Part shown: positions 1 through 5,888 of the stretch, piece after piece | How positions within the stretch are numbered: position 1 is the first letter of the stretch | How the letters are laid out: every line of letters starts with the position of its first letter | Source of the DNA: an uncultured Prevotella sp. | Lineage (GTDB): Bacteria; Bacteroidota; Bacteroidia; Bacteroidales; Bacteroidaceae | NCBI GenBank assembly: GCA_934230965.1 | Contig: CAKQFW010000111.1 | Span: 1 to 6,897, forward strand | DNA length: 6,897 nucleotides | Direction of reading: 5' to 3' | Translations under genes and position numbers: made by a program | The notes under the pieces: model-generated | What the model was told of the DNA's origin: nothing | The model's database searches: none | Seen by the model: only the letters and a program-made list of their open reading frames with translations

Positions 1-1326
1 CGCCCTGCTGAGGCCGACCGTCTCTTCGTGTCAGATGCTGTTGAGAAGAAGATTAAAGAGGTAAAGAAATTGTTGAAAAACAATGCCTATCTGGCTTGGA
101 TGTTTGAAAACTGCTACCCAAACACCATCGACACCACCGCTCATTTTGATGGCAAAGACGACACTTTCGTTTACACGGGCGACATTCATGCCATGTGGCT
201 TCGCGACAGTGGCGCACAGGTATGGCCTTATGTGCAGTATTGCAACAAAGATGCCAAGTTGAAGAAGATGGTGCGTGGCGTAATTCTTCGCCAGCTCAAG
301 TGCATCAACATCGATCCCTATGCCAATGCTTTCAATATGGGTCCTGTTGAGGATAACGAGTGGGCCTCTGACGGCACCGCTATGAAGCCCGAGTTGCACG
401 AACGCAAATACGAGATCGATTCATTGTGCTATCCCATCCGTTTGGCTTTCCATTACTGGCAAGTAACGGGCGACACCTCAGTGTTTGGTCCCGAATGGCA
501 AGAGGCAGTAAAGAATGTGTTGAAGACCTTCCACGAGCAGCAGCGCAAAGAGAACAAGGGTCCGTACACCTTCCTTCGTAGAACCGACCGCCAGCTCGAC
601 ACTGTTTGCAACTCAGGTTATGGCAACCCCGTAAACCCCGTTGGCCTCATTGCCTCAGTGTTCCGTCCTTCTGACGATGCCACCACCTTCTTGTTCCTCG
701 TTCCCTCAAACTTTATGGCCGTATCGTCATTGCGCAAGGCTGCCGAGATATTGACCAAGGTGAACAACGATGCTGCCACTGCAGCCCAGTGCACCGCTTT
801 GGCCAATGAGGTAGAGGCTGCTCTGAAGAAGTATGCTGTGGTAGAACATCCCAAGTATGGTAAGATTTATGCCTTTGAGGTTGATGGTTTTGGCAACCAT
901 TTCTTGATGGACGATGCCAACGTTCCCTCGCTGCTGGCTATGCCTTACCTGGGCGATGTTGATGCTAACGACCCCATCTATCAGAACACCCGTCGCTTTG
1001 TATGGAGCAAGGATAATCCTTATTTCTTCAAAGGCAAAGATGGCGAAGGCATTGGTGGCCCGCACATTGGCTATGATATGGCATGGCCCATGTCAATCAT
1101 GATGAAGGCGTTTACCAGCAACGATGATGCCGAAATCAAACAGTGCATAGAGATGTTGATGCGTACCGACGCCGACACTGGCTTCATGCACGAATCCTTC
1201 AATGTTAATAATTCGAAGAAGTTTACCCGTCCATGGTTTGCTTGGACCAACACTTTGTTTGGTGAGCTCATTGTAAAGCTTGTTGACGAAGGCAAGGCCG
1301 ACCTGTTGAATAGCTGCAAACGTTAA
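1..1326 (+). CDS. Glycoside hydrolase family 125 exo-alpha-1,6-mannosidase, 5'-truncated by window edge
   Basis: GH125 enzymes remove terminal alpha-1,6-linked mannose with inversion and without a metal; in Bacteroidota they act on N-glycans or alpha-mannan, usually outside the cytoplasm. Frame 1 is open from base 1 (RPAEADRLF precedes the GTG at 28), so the true start and any signal peptide lie outside the window; the GTG at 28 is not taken as the start. The visible 441 residues cover nearly the whole catalytic (alpha/alpha)6 domain: GDIHAMWLRDSGAQVWPY (178-231), FRPSDDA (661-681), GIGGPHIG then WPMS (about 1048-1095), HESFN (1189-1203) and a C-terminal FTRPWFAWTNTLFGE. From family knowledge, the acidic pair for catalysis is expected in the RPSDDA and HESF segments; exact residues were not checked by alignment. 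The gene converges on menE and ends before a shared terminator. Family assignment is strong; the substrate is inferred. Confidence 0.93.
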   Translation, partial: RPAEADRLFVSDAVEKKIKEVKKLLKNNAYLAWMFENCYPNTIDTTAHFDGKDDTFVYTGDIHAMWLRDSGAQVWPYVQYCNKDAKLKKMVRGVILRQLKCINIDPYANAFNMGPVEDNEWASDGTAMKPELHERKYEIDSLCYPIRLAFHYWQVTGDTSVFGPEWQEAVKNVLKTFHEQQRKENKGPYTFLRRTDRQLDTVCNSGYGNPVNPVGLIASVFRPSDDATTFLFLVPSNFMAVSSLRKAAEILTKVNNDAATAAQCTALANEVEAALKKYAVVEHPKYGKIYAFEVDGFGNHFLMDDANVPSLLAMPYLGDVDANDPIYQNTRRFVWSKDNPYFFKGKDGEGIGGPHIGYDMAWPMSIMMKAFTSNDDAEIKQCIEMLMRTDADTGFMHESFNVNNSKKFTRPWFAWTNTLFGELIVKLVDEGKADLLNSCKR

Positions 1327-1372
1327 TCGTTTACGCCTTTCTGAATAGCTGTAAACAATTATCGTTTACGCC
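1307..1372 (+). repeat. 31-bp direct duplication (35-bp period) spanning the GH125 stop codon
   Basis: Copy 1 is 1307-1337 and copy 2 is 1342-1372; by eye 27 of 31 positions match. Both begin TGAATAGCTG and end ATCGTTTACGCC. Copy 1 contains the last five codons and the TAA stop of the GH125 gene; copy 2 is wholly untranslated. Each copy holds a small inverted repeat, clearest in copy 2 (GTAAAC 1351-1356, GTTTAC 1364-1369). It looks like an old tandem duplication that has since diverged. A function is not evident. Confidence 0.85.
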
Positions 1373-1380
1373 CATATATA

Positions 1381-1438
1381 AACGGAATTTATTGGAAGAA
1401 GGAACCTTCATGCTTCCAATAAATTCCGTTAAATTTTT
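1381..1438. terminator. Strong hairpin terminator between convergent GH125 and menE genes, probably bidirectional
   Basis: A perfect 18-bp stem is formed by 1381-1398 and 1413-1430 around a 14-nt loop that itself contains AAGGAACCTT. On the plus strand the stem is followed by AAATTTTT (1431-1438), a usable U-tract for ending the GH125 transcript. On the minus strand the stem is followed by a weaker TATATATGGG, so termination of menE there is plausible but less certain. The menE stop codon (1429-1431) overlaps the base of the stem by two bases. Confidence 0.88.
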
Positions 1439-2547
1439 CTACGTGGCTTACCTGTTTCTGTCATTGGCAACTTATTTACATATATATATTCTTTAGGTGC
1501 GAAATAGCGAGGCAGCACCTGTTTGCATATATTTTCTACCTTATTTACCTGTTCATCTTCGGTCAGCATCACCGCTATCTCTCCAAACTTTTCATCTTTC
1601 TTTTTCGCCAAGAAGAAGGGGCACGCAAGGTGCGGGCGCAAGAGGTCTTCTACCTCTTCAATCTGTATCTTTATTCCTCCGCTGCATATCACGTTATCTT
1701 TGCGTCCTTTTATCTTAAAGCGCGTGTGTGGCACGGTTTCAATCTCAGCAATATCGTTAGTTACGATAGGGTGGGGCGTAACCTGTGGTGCGTCAATCAC
1801 CAGGCATCCCTCCTCGTTTAGCTGCACCTGCACACTGTCAAAAGGCGTGTACCAGTTGCTGGCGTCGGGCCCATTGAGCCTACGTAGCGCTATGTGCGAC
1901 AGCGTTTCGGTCATGCCGTAGGTGCTCCACACCGCGTTAGGCAAGGTCTTTAGCTCAGCTGCCAAGGCATCGTCAATGGCGCCCCCACCAATAATAAGGT
2001 GCTTGATACGAGCCAGACGAGCGCGCTCTTTGGGTATCTGTAGGCTGTTATACACCTGCATGGGCACCATAGCAGCAAAACAGAAGAGGGGTTGCGCGCC
2101 ATCATTATCAATTTGCGCGCCATCATTATCAAGATGCGCGCCATCATTATCAATTTGCGCGCCATCATTATCAAGATGATAGGCGCCTTCTTCTGTTATT
2201 GTGGCCTTTAGGCTGTTAGCCGACGTGCGTTTAAAGTTCAGCCATGTGGCCGTAGCCAGAGCCTCGTCAGAGAGCGGATGCCCACAAGGCTTCTCGCTTA
2301 CCAAGCACAGCCCACGTTCAATGCTTCGCACAATCATCATTTTGCCCGCTATATAGTCGGCCGACATGCACAGCAGCGCCGTGTCGCCCGCCTTTAGGTT
2401 CAGAAAGTTGCAAGTGATGCGTGCCGAGTTCATCATCCTCGTTTTCTCCACCAACATGTTCTTCGGCTTGCCTGTCGACCCGCTTGTATGCACCTGTAGG
2501 CAGCAGTCGTCGTTGTTCCAGCTATTGATAAAATCAAATATTGTCAT
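1429..2547 (-). CDS. menE: MenE, o-succinylbenzoate-CoA ligase (menaquinone biosynthesis)
   Basis: Cytoplasmic adenylate-forming enzyme that activates o-succinylbenzoate with ATP and CoA to o-succinylbenzoyl-CoA, the step before naphthoate ring closure by MenB. The 372 residues show the ANL-superfamily motifs in order: P-loop TSGSTGKPK (21-29), STYGMTET (208-215), GRKDNVICSGGIK (281-293) and the C-terminal LPMTETGKPRR with the expected catalytic lysine at 367. The N-terminal subdomain is short, with the P-loop only 20 residues from the start, as I recall for Bacteroidota MenE; E. coli and Bacillus forms are longer. Residues 124-152 are a tandem array of (H/Q)(L/I)DNDGA just before the conserved FAAMVPMQVYNSLQ segment, apparently a surface-loop insertion. 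The ATG at 2547 is preceded by AAAGGAA and a good -7 promoter element. No menC, menB or menD adjoins it. MenE is preferred over a generic acyl-CoA ligase on overall resemblance and size. Confidence 0.9.
   Translation of the reverse strand: MTIFDFINSWNNDDCCLQVHTSGSTGKPKNMLVEKTRMMNSARITCNFLNLKAGDTALLCMSADYIAGKMMIVRSIERGLCLVSEKPCGHPLSDEALATATWLNFKRTSANSLKATITEEGAYHLDNDGAQIDNDGAHLDNDGAQIDNDGAQPLFCFAAMVPMQVYNSLQIPKERARLARIKHLIIGGGAIDDALAAELKTLPNAVWSTYGMTETLSHIALRRLNGPDASNWYTPFDSVQVQLNEEGCLVIDAPQVTPHPIVTNDIAEIETVPHTRFKIKGRKDNVICSGGIKIQIEEVEDLLRPHLACPFFLAKKKDEKFGEIAVMLTEDEQVNKVENICKQVLPRYFAPKEYIYVNKLPMTETGKPRRKI
2093..2176 (-). repeat. In-frame minisatellite in menE: four 21-bp units, i.e. two exact 42-bp copies
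   Basis: Units lie at 2093-2113, 2114-2134, 2135-2155 and 2156-2176. On the plus strand each begins TGCGCGCCATCATTATCAA and ends alternately in TT or GA, so units 1 and 3 are identical, units 2 and 4 are identical, and 2093-2134 equals 2135-2176 exactly. The minus-strand protein reads HLDNDGA-QIDNDGA twice. As 21 is a multiple of 3, copy-number change would lengthen or shorten the protein without a frameshift. The exactness points to recent expansion or gene conversion. Confidence 0.97.
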
Positions 2548-2574
2548 TTCCTTTTTCTTTGCAGATGTTTCTTA

Positions 2575-2610
2575 CAAAGTTACATTATTTTTTGCTATTG
2601 CCTTTGCAAA
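2575..2610 (-). promoter_or_regulatory. Probable menE promoter (Bacteroidota sigma-ABfr type)
   Basis: On the minus strand TAACTTTG (plus 2575-2582) matches the TAnnTTTG -7 consensus exactly and would start transcription about 22 nt upstream of the menE ATG. A TTTG (plus 2607-2610) lies upstream, but the gap is 24 nt rather than about 20, so the -33 assignment is weak. A perfect 10-bp palindrome TGTACGTACA (2613-2622) adjoins it and could be an operator; that is inference only. Confidence 0.6.
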
Positions 2611-2720
2611 AATGTACGTACAATGGTAAAAAATCGGTCAATGAATAGTAAAATCCGTTCAATTGTTGAATATTTGTATTTTTTGAACAAATATTGTTAT
2701 TCTGTTTCCTTCTTTTTTAG

Positions 2721-2789
2721 TTATTTTGCAGTGCAAACATGAGGGAGCGAAGTCGTGAGGCCTCCACCCTTCATAGGCTTTCAAAAGCC
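2721..2789 (+). promoter_or_regulatory. Possible promoter and structured leader upstream of the glutaminase-A-like gene
   Basis: TTATTTTG (2721-2728) differs from the TAnnTTTG consensus at one defined base; an ATTG lies 24 nt upstream (2693-2696), a poor -33 match and spacing. If active, transcription would begin near 2733 and the leader would be about 330 nt. The first part could fold: TGAGGG (2740-2745) with CCTTCA (2768-2773), one G-U pair, and GGCTTT (2776-2781) with AAAGCC (2784-2789). This is a tentative reading. Confidence 0.3.
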
Positions 2790-2801
2790 AAATTCATCAA
2801 A

Positions 2802-2906
2802 ATGAAAAAAGATATATTTCTTCATAAGGAAAAAGATAAATTTCTTCATAAGGAAAAAGATAAAAAGGTAATAGTTTTTAGGATAAAAGGTAACGATACG
2901 CAGTGA
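2802..2906 (+). CDS. Possible 34-residue micro-ORF built on an 8-residue repeat
   Basis: ATG at 2802 runs to TGA at 2904-2906. The peptide begins MKKDIFLHKEKDKFLHKEKD and is highly basic and lysine-rich. Its 24-bp DNA repeat encodes the 8-residue unit FLHKEKDK, with the second copy in the same frame. No recognisable ribosome-binding site precedes it (CCAAATTCATCAAA). It could be a leader peptide for the gene at 3067, a small protein, or simply repeat DNA that happens to stay open. There is no homology I recognise and no hydrophobic segment. Confidence 0.25.
   Translation: MKKDIFLHKEKDKFLHKEKDKKVIVFRIKGNDTQ
2806..2862 (+). repeat. 24-bp direct tandem repeat, two full units plus a partial third
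   Basis: Units at 2806-2829 and 2830-2853 differ at one position (AAAAAGATAT versus AAAAAGATAA, both ending TTTCTTCATAAGG). A third partial unit starts AAAAAGATAA at 2854 and then diverges into AAAGG. The length is a multiple of three, so the frame of the overlapping micro-ORF is kept. Confidence 0.93.
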
Positions 2907-3027
2907 TTGTGTATAAAAAGATTTTAGTTTCAATAATCAGTTTGAATTTTTCTGAATAATAAAAGTCACATCTCAACAGGCAATGTTAGTATTTCTGTAA
3001 GGCATTAAGATTGCGTTCAAGGATAAT

Positions 3028-3045
3028 TTATTAATATATTAATAA
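3028..3045. promoter_or_regulatory. 18-bp perfect AT-only palindrome just upstream of a start codon
   Basis: TTATTAATATATTAATAA is its own reverse complement and ends 21 nt before the ATG at 3067. It could be an operator for a dimeric regulator or an unstructured AT-rich start region that is palindromic by chance; base composition here is very AT-rich, which raises the chance expectation. The site is seen; a regulatory role is only inferred. Confidence 0.3.
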
Positions 3046-3066
3046 CTATAAACACATTAAAAGAAA

Positions 3067-5583
3067 ATGAGAAAACTCTTCATCTCTATGCTGGCGTTCG
3101 TTGCTTCTGTTGCTGCTTTGGCGCAGAACCCCGAAACGTTTAAACCTTACAAGAACACAGCGCTAAGGTTGCCTTCGGTGCCTTTAGTTGTGTCAGATCC
3201 CTATTTCTCTATTTGGTCGCCCTACGATAAACTTACTGACGGCGACACCCGCCACTGGACCAACGATGAAAAACCCCTTGAGGGCTTATTGCGCGTTGAT
3301 GGTAAAACCTATCGCTTCATGGGTTCCAGCGAGCGTTCTGTATTAGAAAGCATTGTTCCGATGGCCGACGAAGGCCCTTGGACCGGACTATATACTCGCC
3401 AGACGCCAAACGCTGGATGGCAAGCCCCCGATTTTAATGCCCAAGGTTGGAAAGAAGGCCAAGCCGCTTGGGGCTCTGATGGCCTGAGCTTTGTGCGCAC
3501 CCATTGGCGCGACGAGAACAGCGACCTTTATGTTCGTCGCACCTTTAGCCTCACCTCTGCCGACCTTTCTTCTGACCTGTGGCTGATGTATTCGCACGAT
3601 GATGTGTTTGAAATTTACATCAACGGCACCAAGGTGGCCGATACGGGCGAAACCTGGCGCGAGGGCGTAAAGCTTCATCTCACCTCCGACCTGAAGCGCC
3701 TCTTGAAAGAAGGCAAGAACGTTATAGCCGCCCATTGCCATAACACCACGGGTGGCGCTTATACCGACTTTGGCCTCTATCGCAACATCCTCACCCCCAA
3801 TGCCGATGTGCAAACCGCTAAGCAGAAGTCGGTTAGCGTGCTGGCCACCTCTACTTATTACACCTTTGCGTGTGGCCCCGTCGACCTCGACGTTGTGTTC
3901 ACCGCCCCCATGCTCATCAACGATTACGACCTCTTGTCATCGCCCGTCAATTACATATCTTATCAGGTGCGTTCTACCGATAACAAGGCCCACGATGTGC
4001 AGTTTTATTTAGGTGCCAGCACCCTGTTAGCCGTTAATAAGAGCAACCAGCCCACCGTTTCGTCTACCGTTATCAATAAGGGCGTTACCTATCTGAAGAC
4101 CGGCACCATTGAGCAGCCCATCCTTGCCAAGACAGGCGATGGCATCTGCATTGACTGGGGCTACCTCTATCTGCCCAACATCAATGGCGAGGTGAGCCTT
4201 GCCTTAGATGCCGACATCAAGGCCTCGTTCTTAGCCTATGGCACCTTGCCCAAGAGCCATGACCAGCTGGTGAGCCGCAAGCCCGCCACCGCCCCCACGT
4301 TGGCCTACATGCACAATTTTGGTTCTGTGTCCCAGGCCTCAAGCTATGCCCTTATCGGTTACGACGAGATTGAAGATATCGAGTATATGTACCACCGCTA
4401 CAAGGGCTACTGGGCTCATAACGGCAACGTCAGCATTTTCGATCAGTTTGAAAAGCTGAACAGCAGTTACAGCAGCATTATGCAGCGTTGTCGCCAGTGG
4501 GACAAGCAGCTCTACGACGATGCCTTTGCTGCTGGCAATGCCAAGTATGCCGAGATATTGTCGGGTTCATACCGCCACGTCATCGCCGCCCATAAGCTGT
4601 TCCAAGATAAAGATGGCAACCTGTTGTTCTTCTCAAAAGAGAATAACTCGAATGGTTGCGTCAACACCGTCGACCTCACCTATCCCGAGGCGCCCCTCTT
4701 CCTTGTTTACAACCCCGAACTGCAAAAGGCCATGATGACCTCTATCTTCGATTATAGCCTGTCGGGTCGCTGGACCAAACCCTTTGCTGCCCACGACCTG
4801 GGTCAATATCCTAAGGCCAACGGTCAGGTGTATGGGGGCGATATGCCCCTTGAAGAGGCAGGCAATATGATAACGCTGGCCGCTACCATTGCCAAGCTTG
4901 AGGGCAACACCCACTATGTAGACAAGTATTGGGACTTGCTGAAAACCTGGACCGACTACCTCGTAGACAATGGTCAAGACCCCGCCAACCAGCTCTGTAC
5001 CGACGACTTTGCTGGCCACTGGGCTCACAACGCCAACCTTTCTATCAAGGCTATTATGGGCGTTGCAGGCTTTGCCGAGATGGCTCGCATCAAGGGCGAT
5101 GCCGCTACAGCCGATAAATACATGGCCAAGGCCCGTGCTATGGCTACCCAATGGGAGCAGACCGCTCTCGAAGGCAACCACTATCGTTTGGCTTTCGACC
5201 GCCCCAACACCTGGAGCCAGAAATATAATATGGTGTGGGATAAGTTGTGGAACATCAACATCTTCCCCAACAACGCCATGCAGAAAGAGGTGAAGTTCTA
5301 TCTCACCAAGCAGAACAAGTATGGCTTGCCCCTCGATGTCAGAAAAGATTATACCAAGAACGACTGGATAATGTGGACTGCGGCCATGGCCTCTGACAAC
5401 AAGACATTCTTGAAGTTTGTTGATCCGATATACGATTATATCAACGAAACAGAGTCGCGTGTGCCCATTAGCGATTGGTACGACACCAAGACCGGCCTCA
5501 TGGTAGGCTTTAAGGCACGCTCGGTGATAGGAGGATTTTGGATGAAGGTGCTGGCCGACAAGATGGCCGCCGCCCGTAAATAA
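3067..5583 (+). CDS. Exported glutaminase-A-like protein (DUF4964/DUF5127/six-hairpin GtaA family)
   Basis: 838 residues. Residues 1-20 form a signal peptide with a likely type I cleavage after AALAQ; no lipobox cysteine follows, so a periplasmic or secreted location is expected. After an N-terminal DUF4964-like stretch (about 25-95, LPSVPLVVSDPYFSIWSP) comes an apparent beta-sandwich segment (about 100-240) with GWQAPDFNAQGW, YVRRTF and YSHDDVFEIYING, resembling the galactose-binding-like domain of GH2-type enzymes. A DUF5127-like beta region (about 255-470) and an alpha-helical six-hairpin barrel (about 485-835) follow. Family-typical motifs are NGCVNTVDLTYPEAPLFL (529-546), PFAAHDLGQYPKANGQ (572-587), LEEAGNMI (595-602) and LCTDDFAGHWAHNANLS (643-659). 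The family is named for Aspergillus glutaminase GtaA, but the toroidal fold and glycan context suggest that Bacteroidota members may act on glycans. Real activity is unknown. The ATG at 3067 is chosen because the signal peptide starts there. Confidence 0.85.
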   Translation: MRKLFISMLAFVASVAALAQNPETFKPYKNTALRLPSVPLVVSDPYFSIWSPYDKLTDGDTRHWTNDEKPLEGLLRVDGKTYRFMGSSERSVLESIVPMADEGPWTGLYTRQTPNAGWQAPDFNAQGWKEGQAAWGSDGLSFVRTHWRDENSDLYVRRTFSLTSADLSSDLWLMYSHDDVFEIYINGTKVADTGETWREGVKLHLTSDLKRLLKEGKNVIAAHCHNTTGGAYTDFGLYRNILTPNADVQTAKQKSVSVLATSTYYTFACGPVDLDVVFTAPMLINDYDLLSSPVNYISYQVRSTDNKAHDVQFYLGASTLLAVNKSNQPTVSSTVINKGVTYLKTGTIEQPILAKTGDGICIDWGYLYLPNINGEVSLALDADIKASFLAYGTLPKSHDQLVSRKPATAPTLAYMHNFGSVSQASSYALIGYDEIEDIEYMYHRYKGYWAHNGNVSIFDQFEKLNSSYSSIMQRCRQWDKQLYDDAFAAGNAKYAEILSGSYRHVIAAHKLFQDKDGNLLFFSKENNSNGCVNTVDLTYPEAPLFLVYNPELQKAMMTSIFDYSLSGRWTKPFAAHDLGQYPKANGQVYGGDMPLEEAGNMITLAATIAKLEGNTHYVDKYWDLLKTWTDYLVDNGQDPANQLCTDDFAGHWAHNANLSIKAIMGVAGFAEMARIKGDAATADKYMAKARAMATQWEQTALEGNHYRLAFDRPNTWSQKYNMVWDKLWNINIFPNNAMQKEVKFYLTKQNKYGLPLDVRKDYTKNDWIMWTAAMASDNKTFLKFVDPIYDYINETESRVPISDWYDTKTGLMVGFKARSVIGGFWMKVLADKMAAARK

Positions 5584-5735
5584 TCCCCTTCTATCCTTAC
5601 ATAACTGGTGCAACCGCATAGAAAACCTAAGATAACGAAGCAAAAAAGAAGAAAACGATTTTCATAGATTAAACTTACAATAAACAGATACCAGATACAA
5701 ACACACGCATAAAAGATAACTAAGAACCAAATCTA
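5584..5735 (+). other. A-rich 3' untranslated stretch of the glutaminase-A-like transcript
   Basis: About 150 nt separate the TAA at 5581-5583 from the terminator stem. The strand is rich in A and C and poor in G and T, with no convincing ORF and no start-proximal signal. It could be plain 3' untranslated RNA or the body of a 3'-derived small RNA ending at the terminator; nothing in the sequence decides this. Confidence 0.45.
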
Positions 5736-5793
5736 CAGACACTCCGGTGCCGCTTCCTCATGATGGCGGCGCTTCGGAGTGTCTGCTTTTTTT
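5736..5793 (+). terminator. Intrinsic terminator of the glutaminase-A-like gene
   Basis: An 11-bp outer stem CAGACACTCCG (5736-5746) pairs with CGGAGTGTCTG (5775-5785). An inner 5-bp stem GCCGC (5749-5753) pairs with GCGGC (5766-5770), separated by a small internal loop. Seven T residues follow at 5787-5793. It insulates the glutaminase-A-like gene from the methyltransferase promoter 18 nt further on. Confidence 0.93.
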
Positions 5794-5811
5794 GTGCTCT
5801 CCGTCCCATTA

Positions 5812-5843
5812 TTTGGCTGCTTGCAGAAAAATGTGTAATTTTG
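5812..5843 (+). promoter_or_regulatory. Promoter of the TrmH/SpoU methyltransferase gene
   Basis: TTTG (5812-5815), a 20-nt spacer and TAATTTTG (5836-5843) match the Bacteroidota primary-sigma consensus in both elements and in spacing. Transcription should begin about 5847-5851, giving an untranslated leader of about 100 nt before the GTG start and placing the 8-bp repeats at the very 5' end of the transcript. Confidence 0.88.
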
Positions 5844-5850
5844 CATGGCA

Positions 5851-5888
5851 GTAGACAAGTAGACAAGTAGACAAGTAGACAAGCTACT
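5851..5888 (+). repeat. Four perfect 8-bp tandem repeats (GTAGACAA) at the predicted transcription start
   Basis: GTAGACAA occurs at 5851-5858, 5859-5866, 5867-5874 and 5875-5882 without mismatch. The last unit can fold with the following bases: AGTAG (5874-5878) pairs with CTACT (5884-5888). Both candidate start codons (TTG 5897, GTG 5948) lie downstream, so a copy-number change would alter the leader, not the reading frame. Confidence 0.97.

Larger units (their letters stand above)
2548..3066. other. 519-bp divergent intergenic region with palindromes and repeats; no ordinary gene
   Basis: Between the divergent starts of menE and the glutaminase-A-like gene. Seen from left to right: menE promoter; palindrome 2613-2622; two degenerate direct repeats (TCGGTCAAT 2634-2642 and TCCGTTCAA 2654-2662); a 9-bp inverted repeat AATATTTGT/ACAAATATT (2669-2677 and 2687-2695); a weak plus-strand -7-like TTATTTTG (2721-2728) overlapping TTTGCAGTGCAAA (2725-2737); a GC-richer stretch able to fold into small hairpins (2740-2745 with 2768-2773, and 2776-2781 with 2784-2789); a 24-bp tandem repeat and micro-ORF; an AT palindrome next to the downstream start. 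No plus-strand promoter matches the consensus fully, so the start of the downstream transcript is unresolved. No tRNA or known riboswitch was recognised. Confidence 0.6.

Noticed and set aside
28..30. GTG at 28 as the true start of the GH125 gene
   Set aside because: The frame is open to base 1 and the upstream residues RPAEADRLF look like family sequence; a signal peptide is expected further upstream.
1950..2174. Minus-strand frame reading MIMMARKL repeats
   Set aside because: The 21-bp unit is open in several frames; only the frame giving DNDGA is continuous with the MenE motifs on both sides.
2093..2176. CRISPR array
   Set aside because: Units abut directly with no unique spacers and encode part of a protein. 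The 8-bp and 24-bp arrays also lack spacers.
2093..2176. Phase-variable on/off switch in menE
   Set aside because: The 21-bp unit preserves the frame, so unit gain or loss cannot switch the gene off.
2093..2176. Calcium-binding repeats from the DNDG motif
   Set aside because: A 7-residue period does not fit EF-hand, dockerin or RTX spacing, and MenE is cytoplasmic.
1497..2179. Plus-strand open frames across menE (1497-1718, 1523-1921, 1922-2179)
   Set aside because: They are shadows of menE; the Ser/Cys/Ala-Pro repeats they encode are the minus-strand minisatellite read in the wrong direction.
4633..5643. A 336-codon open frame on the minus strand, antisense to the exported glutaminase-A-like gene
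   Set aside because: No recognisable domain, His/Gly/Val-rich shadow composition, and it lies almost wholly under a gene with signal peptide and family motifs on the other strand.
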